Shown: one piece after another, positions 56,721 to 64,000 of the stretch
How positions within the stretch are numbered: the stretch's first letter is position 1
Layout of the letters: each line of letters begins with the position of its first letter
From: Mauremys mutica
Lineage: Eukaryota; Chordata; Testudines; Geoemydidae
DNA: 64,000 nt
Reading direction: 5' to 3'
Assembly: GCF_020497125.1 (NCBI RefSeq)
Contig: NC_059073.1
Span: forward strand, 12,421,225-12,485,224
Notes under the pieces: generated by a model
Told to the model about the DNA's origin: nothing
The model's database searches: none
What the model saw: the letters and a program-made list of their open reading frames with translations, nothing else
Program-made: the position numbers and the translations under genes

Positions 56721-59365
56721 TTCTGCAGAAAGGGGCTACTGAAGCAAGAAGCACTATTATTAAAACAAAATGTGAACTAATCCAAGAAAATTGAGTCAGA
56801 ATTGGCATCTGTCATGTGCCGGGTGAATGAAAAATTCCGTGATGGACGATGATACAGTGGGATCCCTTTTTGAAGGAAATTGGCTTCACAACTGTGGACC
56901 ATGCCAGCTTTGCCCAGCGGTATGGAACAGTATTTCTTGCAGCACAGTCACACCAAAACCAAGTGACCCAGTTCCAGCTAGCACCACAGAAAGAAGGGAC
57001 GATCTCGCTCCCATCAGATAGAATGAAATGATTCAACAAGCACAGAGATAAGTGTTTCTGTGCAAGTCTCTTCCCAACCCTGGAAGTTTTCCTCACAGCA
57101 CAGCACAGAAAATCTAAGCCTTTGGAATGGCTTGACAGCAGCCCTAATTTAGATTGGTTTTTGCTCAGCTTGCTGATTTTCATCTGCACTTGTGCTGTAC
57201 ACAAAGCTCCTAAATCTTCATCTGATCTGCATCACAAAAAGCAAGACAAAGTAGGTAAATCTGCTACATCTGCTTTCCCCCCCACCCCTGCTTGCATAGA
57301 AAATAAATCCTCTAAACAGTTGAGAGAGAAAATTTTCTGGAGACTGCAAGAAGACTTCCTTTGAGCTACATTCCTACTGAAACAAAAGCATTGTCACTGC
57401 CTTAATTACGAAAGATACATCGGCATTTTATTAACTTCTTGCAAAAGTCAAGAATATCTGTCATGGTTTCAGGAAGTGAAAGTTTTACTCAATTAGCCCC
57501 TATATTCTGCTTAAAAATAAAATAGGCTGCTAGTATTAAATGTGATTCTGTACAAATAGCACACTTCTCTCTATGGCCCTCACTGACTTCAGTGGAACTA
57601 CTCACATGCTTAAAGTTAGGCATGTGCTTCAATAACTTGCTGAATCAGGGCCAACGGGCCAAATTCCAGCCTGCCCTTCTGTGTATGAGAATGTTGGAAA
57701 GTAGATTGCCAGAAGAATAGCTGGTGCAAATGCTGATCTGAATCTGGATTGTCTCCAGTTGCACTGAGTTAATGCTCTGTAGCCACTTTGTAGATTCTTC
57801 ACATGTGTGGAGGGCCAATCTGGTACCTGGTTAAAGGAAACCATGTGATTTAGCATGGAGCCTTCGAATCTGTGACCATGAACCTTCTTCTCAGATTGCT
57901 GCTGCTCATAGTCAGAGTAATTTGTTTGGGCAGCCCCAAATTCATTGGGACAAATCTTTCCAAGGGGACTGACAGAAAAACAGGAACACAAAATATTGCA
58001 TTAGTATCATGGGTTTGTGACTGTTTTAGGGTAAAATCCAACAAAAAGTAGAATTTGGCCCTATGTATTTTATAAGATGCAGTTTACTGAAGGGGAAACA
58101 ATAGAGCAGGGAAGAGGTGGATCATATCCTACCATCTGCTTTATCAATAAAACTATGTCTTCACTGCTAGTAATCAGGGATTCTACTCACATATAGCCCA
58201 GTTAGTGGAGGGTGCAGGGCAGCAGATGCTGCTTGCCCTATCAAAAGATGTGTTTCAGAGAGCTTTAGGAGGGGAGACTCCCCTGAAGCCCTCCTTGTGA
58301 AGAGGATAAGGGCAACATTTATTTTTGTACCCATGGTTCATAGCAAGGAGCTATGCGGGTACCAACAAAAGTGTCATGTGAGAACCCTGACAATTATACA
58401 AACAAAGGGCATTTTCTGATTCTCAAATTGTAGCTGGCACTTGTCATGTTCCAGACAAACCTTGTTTTGATTTCAGAACTGGGCACATTTGGCAATGCAA
58501 GTTATTCAGGGCGAATGAGACACTCAGCTACTACTGCAGTGAGCACAGTATAAGAACTGAGACAGTAAAAAAGTCTGACTCATAACTACACTTTAAGGGC
58601 CAGAATCTAGCATTGTTCCAAGTGCCTTCTAAGTAGAAGCGCTTTCATGCTGCTAAAGCCAAGTATTCTGGCCATTTTTATGTCACTTGAATTTCTCTTT
58701 CCTGAAACAGTTCAGCTCAAAGTTATGTCTGCATCAAAACTAGGCACGTTTGGAGACTGAGAAGAGTCTTGCTCTGGGATTAGCCCATTTTGGAATGCTT
58801 ATGGTTGGCTCATCAGCAGCAGCGTGCACCCACCGTACAAGCCACAGGATGAAGCAGCCCTGACTTCAAAGATGCTGTGGAAGAGGACGGATGCACTAGG
58901 AAACTCAGAGGAAGAGTTAACATTGCTGGGGGTGTTTTGGTTTAATCACTTCTTGGGGACATCAGCAGAGAAGAAATGTGACTGAGTTCACAGTGCAATG
59001 CACAAAGGCTGAGCGATTGCACCTCTCATTGTCTATGCTACACAACTCCAGAAAGAACTCTGTAGCTGTGATGGAATATTCTATCAGGAAGGAAGCTCAT
59101 TAGCCTGTGGGGATTTCCCCTGCATGCTCAGAGCTCTGAGATGACGTCTGAGATTCCTGAAGATTTCCAGCTGCTGGGAACAAGATGATTCATCACTCTC
59201 GCTGTAAAGCAGTAAGGAACCACCACCAAGTGAGAGCAGGAGACTGGCTGAACTTTCCTACCACTCTTCATGAGTCAGGCTATCCATGACAATGGACTGC
59301 TCTATAAGGCTGAGTCAAGATCTACCCCATCCCCAACATAAATCCAACATGAGTTATTTGGAGGT
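56721..59365. other. No gene recognised
   Basis: About 2.6 kb of unassigned sequence. The overlapping ORFs at 56812-57204 have no recognisable domain. Positions 57590-57660 carry a small CR1- or SINE-like word set that is too weak to call. Confidence 0.35.
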
Positions 59366-60124
59366 TGTAACAGGATAACAGACCCCGAAATGAAATCAGG
59401 CCCAGTGCTCCTGTTTCAGGCCAGGTGCCCCCTAATCTAGTGTAAAGAGGAGGGAGGGGCTGTCCTGGGAGATATAAATGGGAGACAGAACAATGGTAAG
59501 GGAGAACTCAGAACCCAGAGTCTGGTGAGAGCTGAGCTGGCTTGAGTGTTTCAGGAAGGGGATACCCCTGAAAGAGGGAGTGGGAAGAGTTTCCTAGGGA
59601 GCAGTGGAACCAGATAGGCTGGTGAAACCAAAAGGCTGTTGGGGCAGGAGCACAGGTCACCCACAAAACTCCCCAGGCCAAAGAGCCATTGTGGGAGAGG
59701 CCTGAAAGCTGACAGCAGCAGAGCAAGATGCCTGCTGGCTCTGAGTCACAGAGCTGAAGGATGAGGAATGATGGAGGGGTTGCCCCTGAGGTCTCTAGAC
59801 AGGAGCTGGAGCTGTGCCTGGCAAGGAAACAGGGCAGAGAAGCACCCCAGCTAGAAGGAGTCAGGTAGGTGCAGAGAGAGATGCTGGAGTTGTACTTGTT
59901 GATGGACTATGGAGGCTTGAAAGAGTGACTGTTTGGACTGTGCTGGGGAAATCTGAATTATGGTTGTAGGACCTTTTGTTATAAATTAAGCTCACAATGG
60001 GCTATTTATGCTCGGAAAGAATACGGGCAGGTGATCAGCCCCTGGGAATGGAGGCAGGGGATCATTTGCAGGGCCACAGCCTTAGGCACTGAGGGGGCAC
60101 CATGGAGGTGGCCATCCTATGACA
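59366..60124 (+). mobile_element. Probable solo LTR, about 0.76 kb
   Basis: Begins TGTAACAGGATAACAG and ends CATCCTATGACA. The ends are an imperfect inverted repeat (TGTAACAGG and TGTCATAGG). GATATAAATGG at 59470 is a plausible TATA box for plus-strand transcription. The 5-bp flanks (GAGGT, GCAGC) do not match well, so either the site has mutated or the ends are slightly off. Confidence 0.55.
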
Positions 60125-60441
60125 GCAGCAGAGAAGAAACCTGTTTGTCTGAGAGCAATTGACATTGATTGCTATGGTCCAACAGAAAAACATCCCACAA
60201 GGGAAGGCTGTCTGAATCACTGTGCAGTCCTTAGCTTTTGGGGGCCACTAAGCCAACTAGATAAAACAAAGACAGTATATTGAAGACTAGTCTAGGGTGT
60301 ATAAACTGGGCACTTCTTGGACTCCTGCTAGACTGCAGAGCTACATCCTCCAGCCTCCTTCTTCACAACCTTTCCAATCCCTCCCTGAGGAACGAGCGAG
60401 TCTTTTCCAAGCCCCTGAGGATGGAATGAAAGCTCAGCTCC
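60125..60441. other. No gene recognised
   Basis: Short interval between the solo LTR and the retroviral LTR. Nothing identified. Confidence 0.35.
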
Positions 60442-60823
60442 TGTCAAAGTTAGACTCAGGACTCACAGTTTGTCAGACCACTCTGTTTTATTAGCACAGC
60501 GCTCCTGCTAATAACACCCAGATAATGTGAGCACCATGCAAGACACAAACTATCTTATTTATACAGATAAAAGGGTGAGAACTTAACAAGATAACAAAGG
60601 AGGCAGAATCAGATAAGTTTACCTGGGCTAGGCATGCATATCTTATTTCCTTACTTAACTATTACCCATCTTCTGTTAATGTTTCGCCATTAGCACCATT
60701 GTTTATGCCTAATGTTTCTTTTCCTGGCACCTGTATTTCAACATTTCTTATTTCTGCTTAAAGGTACATACAACATTTCTTTAATCCATTCTTATTTTTA
60801 CAATAATTCATTCTACTTTCACA
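60442..60823 (-). mobile_element. 3' LTR of a minus-strand gamma-type endogenous retrovirus
   Basis: On the minus strand it starts TGTGAAAG right after a polypurine tract and ends CTTTGACA, 7 of 8 inverted. A TATA-like TATAAATAA (60555-60563) and a polyadenylation signal AATAAA (60487-60492) lie in the expected order. Length 382 bp is typical of gamma-type LTRs. The 5' LTR, if kept, is beyond the right edge of the window. Confidence 0.8.
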
Positions 60824-60838
60824 ATCCCTCCTTTTGGT
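60824..60838 (-). promoter_or_regulatory. Polypurine tract of the retrovirus
   Basis: Minus strand AAAAGGAGGGAT immediately precedes the LTR start. This is the primer site for plus-strand DNA synthesis in retroviruses. It supports the LTR boundary at 60823. Confidence 0.75.
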
Positions 60839-60903
60839 CAAGCTCACGCCATGACCAAAATTTTACGGGGTTCCACATATTAACCGCTTTATCTCTTTGT
60901 TCA

Positions 60904-61344
60904 TCAGCAATATTCAAAAATCATCATATTAGCACTCTGTTCTGGGGCAGTCACCTGAGTGGCATGCCTTACACAATTTTGGGTACAACAGGAGACTAAC
61001 TGAAAACATACACAAATTATTAGGATTCCAAACAGGATAGTCAGGGCTTCCTGAAACAACCAGTTTCCTATGCCAGAGAAATTGAACAGGTTACTTAGCC
61101 ACTTCCATAAAGAACTCGGCTCTTCATGGGGAAGATATGCGATTTGTTCTAAGTGGCTAGCGTGATCTATTACCTCATTGGTATCGTCAGGTATAAACAC
61201 ACAACATTGTTTTCCAATGAGAGCACAGGTCCCTCCTTTGGCCGCCAGCACTATGTACAATGCCTGACGGTTTTGGAGGCCACCTGTCGGATTGCCCCTG
61301 TTTCTTTGGCCAGGGCTCAAACTTTCTCCAGTTTTATTTGCCAT
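60904..61344 (-). pseudogene. Retroviral env, transmembrane-subunit remnant
   Basis: The 146-codon minus-strand frame has the order expected for a gamma-type TM subunit. A heptad/immunosuppressive-domain-like stretch precedes a CX6CC motif at residues 36-44. There follows a membrane-spanning segment (about residues 92-118) with a cysteine pair and a short tail. The fusion-peptide and upstream SU parts are missing from this frame. It lies between the env N-terminal remnant and the polypurine tract. It is a dead remnant; no intact envelope is encoded. Confidence 0.8.
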
Positions 61345-61348
61345 TATT

Positions 61349-61693
61349 TTAACTACTTCTTTTAACCTCAGGAGCCTTTTTTTTTTTTTTTTTTTTGGCC
61401 TGGTGTATTACTCCCCCAAGTGAGTTAAAGGAACTGCCAATAGTCTCTTCCCAGGTGTCATTACTGTTCCATATTGTGTTAAACGGACAAGGTCCTCCAG
61501 TGAGGTCTGGGGAATTGAGTGGGATAGCCAGGACAGGAACATCAGTTTGAGAGTGGGCTGGGATGTGGCTGCAGACCCAGCATTTAGAAATATTAAGGGT
61601 CTGAGCTATCCACACTTGCTGCTGGATAAAAGAATTGTCATTGTGGACTCCCCAGACCTTCAGACACCAACAGCCGAGGAACAGGCACCACAT
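61349..61693 (-). pseudogene. Retroviral env, N-terminal SU remnant ending in an oligo-A run
   Basis: The minus-strand frame opens with a hydrophobic signal-peptide-like stretch (15 residues). It then has a CWVC motif in an NISKCWVCSH context and a PCPF segment. After about 80 codons it runs into about 20 A residues (plus-strand T-run, 61378-61396), then a stop. The remaining SU and the SU/TM junction are absent, and the TM frame resumes out of frame, so env carries a large internal deletion. Confidence 0.75.
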
Positions 61694-61810
61694 GTTGGAG
61701 GCAGGACCCTTCTGGTTCTGACAACCTCAACTGAGGGAACTGTAGTCACAGTTTTATGTCCACCAGGCAGCAGGCGCTAGGCTCACTACTGCTTTTTCTT
61801 GGGCCTTGCT

Positions 61811-62028
61811 TTAGGTAGTCGTCTGCTTCTGGCAACCCTTACGAGAACGTAGATTGTAAGGTATTGCAGGCTGTTCCTCTACGTCATCTTCTGGAGTCAA
61901 AATTGACTCTGCGTGGTCCTGAGGTGATGATTGGTTCGCTGAGGGTGGTGCATTCTTACACGGCAAAGCATGTATTCATGCTGCGGATGCCAGACAGTTT
62001 AACAGCCGTCTGGGTAGTAAGCAGTGCC
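61811..62028 (-). pseudogene. Retroviral pol, integrase C-terminal remnant
   Basis: Minus-strand words RQALLTTQTAVKLSGI, then (after a one-base shift and a TGA for W) IHALPCKNAPP, then PEDDVEEQPAIPYNLRSRKG and a stop at 61811-61813. This order resembles the end of gamma-retroviral integrase. It sits upstream of env, as expected in a provirus. The upstream part of pol is cut off at about 62029 by the second retroelement. Confidence 0.75.
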
Positions 62029-62466
62029 TGACGATTCTTTGATACTCTTTAAGTCTTTTTGCTTCTTTCTTTGACTCTGGCTATAACAATGGCCTTCACA
62101 CCTTATCTTTTCCTGATGCATTCATTCCTCATTCACACAAACAGATTGAGAATACAAACAGTAGTATTTTATATTGAGCAAAAAGGCATTGCAAATTAAA
62201 CCTTGCTAAGTTTTACAATTAACCAAGACAATTTACATTGAGACCCAGGCCTTCAATGTTTCTCTAATTTACTTAACATAGACACAATAGAGAATCCTGT
62301 CTCTTACTACCTAAATCTTAAAACAAAGAGTTAGAGAGGGCCCAATTTGTAATGCATATGGGAAAACAGAATCTTATAGTCCCAGAGGGTCATTTCTTTC
62401 TGCTATTCAAAAAGGGTGGGTGGTAGGATGAAATCAAATTATACATTATAAAGTCCAGCTCCTACA
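62029..62466 (-). mobile_element. Possible 3' LTR of a second minus-strand retroelement
   Basis: Minus strand TCAAAAGGGGGATA (62467-62480) resembles a polypurine tract and is followed at 62466 by TGTAGGAGCTGG, a possible LTR start. A right border ending GTCA at about 62029 abuts the truncated pol. No AATAAA was found in the interval, so the LTR call is tentative. Confidence 0.4.
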
Positions 62467-64000
62467 TATCCCCCTTTTGACACTAAGATTATCAATCGCC
62501 AGTGTCACTTCTTATGTAGTAAAAATACTGGGAGGTGATTTGGGCCTGAGGCTCTAGCTTTGCATACATTTGTTTTATTCACCAGCATATTTTAAACATT
62601 TCAGTTAAACACATATAATTTAAAACCAAAAACAATTAGGGATAGTAACATTAGTATGCCAGTAGTTGTGGGAGTCCATCCAGATAATATGAATGGTTCT
62701 GTTTCCCACATTGTTTTGTTTGTTTTTGTTTTTAGGAACTGTTACCTTTTTACACAGATAATTGGTAACTGTTTGCCATTCAATGCCAAGACTGATAGAG
62801 AACTCAGCTAAATCAGTGCTTACAGTAAGCTGAGACTTTTTGGTTGTGGCAAATAGTAAATGTGATTATTGGTAAACACAGTACTTACATTACATGTACA
62901 TTTGTCTACTGGTGGGTTGCTAACACTTTTATCCTTTTAAAACACTTCTTTCCAAGAATTAACACACACATTGCCCGTTATACAATACTTTGGTCTAATT
63001 ATTAATTTTATCCCACATACAGGATCCTAGTGAGATGTCTTTACTACAGGGCTTTGGAGGAACAGGCATGGATAAGCATACCCACTTTTGAGGAGTTCAC
63101 TTGGTACAACCTCTAGTGTCCAATAGTTTCCCTTCCTCCCCAGCCCAAGTGGCTTGAGGTTTGAGGTAGCCAGAAGGATCCCAGGTGCAATCTGTGGAGT
63201 GGGCTAACTTTCCATCTCTTTGCTTCCAGAGCCTGTTGGTGTGCAATTTTAACAATTTCTTCACTTAACAAATTTTGTCTTACCGTACTGGAGACATACT
63301 GCATCCAGTTATATTGATAGGTATTAAACAATTATTTTTTTCTTTGCTTTAACAGATGTATTAAAACCTTAATTTTTTTTTTATATTACCCAAAACATTT
63401 TATGTTCTAAATATCTGCATTTCAGTACATGTCATAGCTATTGCAGTATGTTTTTTTTAACTTTCATTTCTGATTTTCTAAAAGACAAAAAACATTTTTC
63501 TACCCCTTTCAGGGTGGCATTGATTGTCGCTTAAAAGATTCCTTTCTTTTACAAATACCCTTGCTGATTGCAGGCAAAATAGAGGAATTACCCCCATATT
63601 TTCCTGTGGTTTTTTGTTTTTGTTTTTATTTTTTTAATATAGGCAGGCCAGGTTTTAATGGCTTTTACTTTTTAAGGGTTATGGGGAAATTATTCTACTG
63701 TTTAGTTATTAAATTCATGAGGTGGTGTACCTCAAGTTTTTCTTCTTATATAGCAGACCAAGTTTGTAATGTTTTTCCTGCTGTGTTAAGCTTTAAGTTT
63801 ATTCACAGGTAATAGCTGAGAAGCATCATTACCATATTACCTTAAAGGATTTTCCCAAAAATCATACATACTATACGTTGTTACAGGGGTACTTACTAAC
63901 ATTACATTTATTTCAATGTTTAATATTAACAATAACATTAGCGTCAAATCTATTAAAGATATCTTGTTATACCATGTTTTTTTTTTTTATTTAGGCAATT
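62467..64000 (-). mobile_element. Internal 3' region of the second retroelement, env C-terminus
   Basis: The minus-strand stretch 62715-62601 encodes a 20-residue hydrophobic segment bounded by W and K/Y and then a stop. This would be the membrane anchor of an env-type protein just before the polypurine tract. Further upstream (63331-63113) an open stretch contains SSTVRQNLLSEEIVKIAHQQ, helical and without a family assignment. The remainder to 64000 is T-rich on the plus strand, with no identified ORF. The element continues beyond the window. Confidence 0.45.

Noticed and set aside
60904..61693. Possible domesticated envelope gene
   Set aside because: The two parts are in different frames, separated by an A-run with most of SU missing; nothing suggests selection to keep it.
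1..64000. CRISPR arrays, bacterial operons, tRNA or rRNA genes
   Set aside because: No regularly spaced identical repeats with unique spacers, no cloverleaf or rRNA signature, and the repeat content is that of a vertebrate nuclear genome.

Overview
This window looks like gene-poor, repeat-dense amniote nuclear DNA, most likely from a turtle (Testudines). That is an inference from repeat content: CR1 LINE copies of several ages, some with the TTCTTATG-type 3' tails common in reptiles; tails and a GIY-YIG part of Penelope-like elements; many hAT transposons; and a gamma-type endogenous retrovirus. No bacterial operon, CRISPR array, rRNA or tRNA gene was recognised. Species and family names could not be checked by search.

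Host gene content is minimal. The one credible host feature is a CpG-island promoter at about 7.1-7.5 kb with two CCAAT boxes, followed on the minus strand by a short first coding exon (7053-7136). It has a good Kozak context and a consensus splice donor. Its product resembles the start of a DENN-domain protein, and the gene would run leftward; no second exon was identified.

Layout. 0-7 kb: diverged repeats, a hAT at 123-485, and a fold-back structure in which a hAT at 5801-6210 sits between oppositely oriented CR1 3' tails. 7-11 kb: the CpG island, then a pyrimidine-rich minisatellite (about 8.0-10.1 kb) and a second tandem repeat of about 47 bp units (10.19-10.9 kb), both interrupted by transposons. 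11-20 kb: an RTE-like LINE piece, a hAT inside a hAT (13798-14582), several CR1 fragments and a solo LTR (17404-18472). 20-23 kb: a MITE holding a hAT and a CR1, with another hAT inside the CR1. 23-32 kb: more CR1, a TA-flanked Tc1/mariner-type element, and a Penelope-like element with an internal inversion. 37-43.6 kb: a long CR1 interrupted by two hATs, one of them a 2.76 kb hAT with perfect 8-bp target duplications and a transposase broken only by two frameshifts. 44-60 kb: mostly unassigned DNA with scattered small repeats and two more LTRs. 60.4-64 kb: the 3' parts of two stacked minus-strand endogenous retroviruses.

The main theme is hAT transposition. At least eleven hAT-type elements are visible, most with an 8-bp target duplication readable by eye. 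The end sequences of three short copies match the ends of the transposase-bearing copy, which suggests one mobilisation system. All coding capacity outside the putative first exon belongs to mobile elements and is broken.
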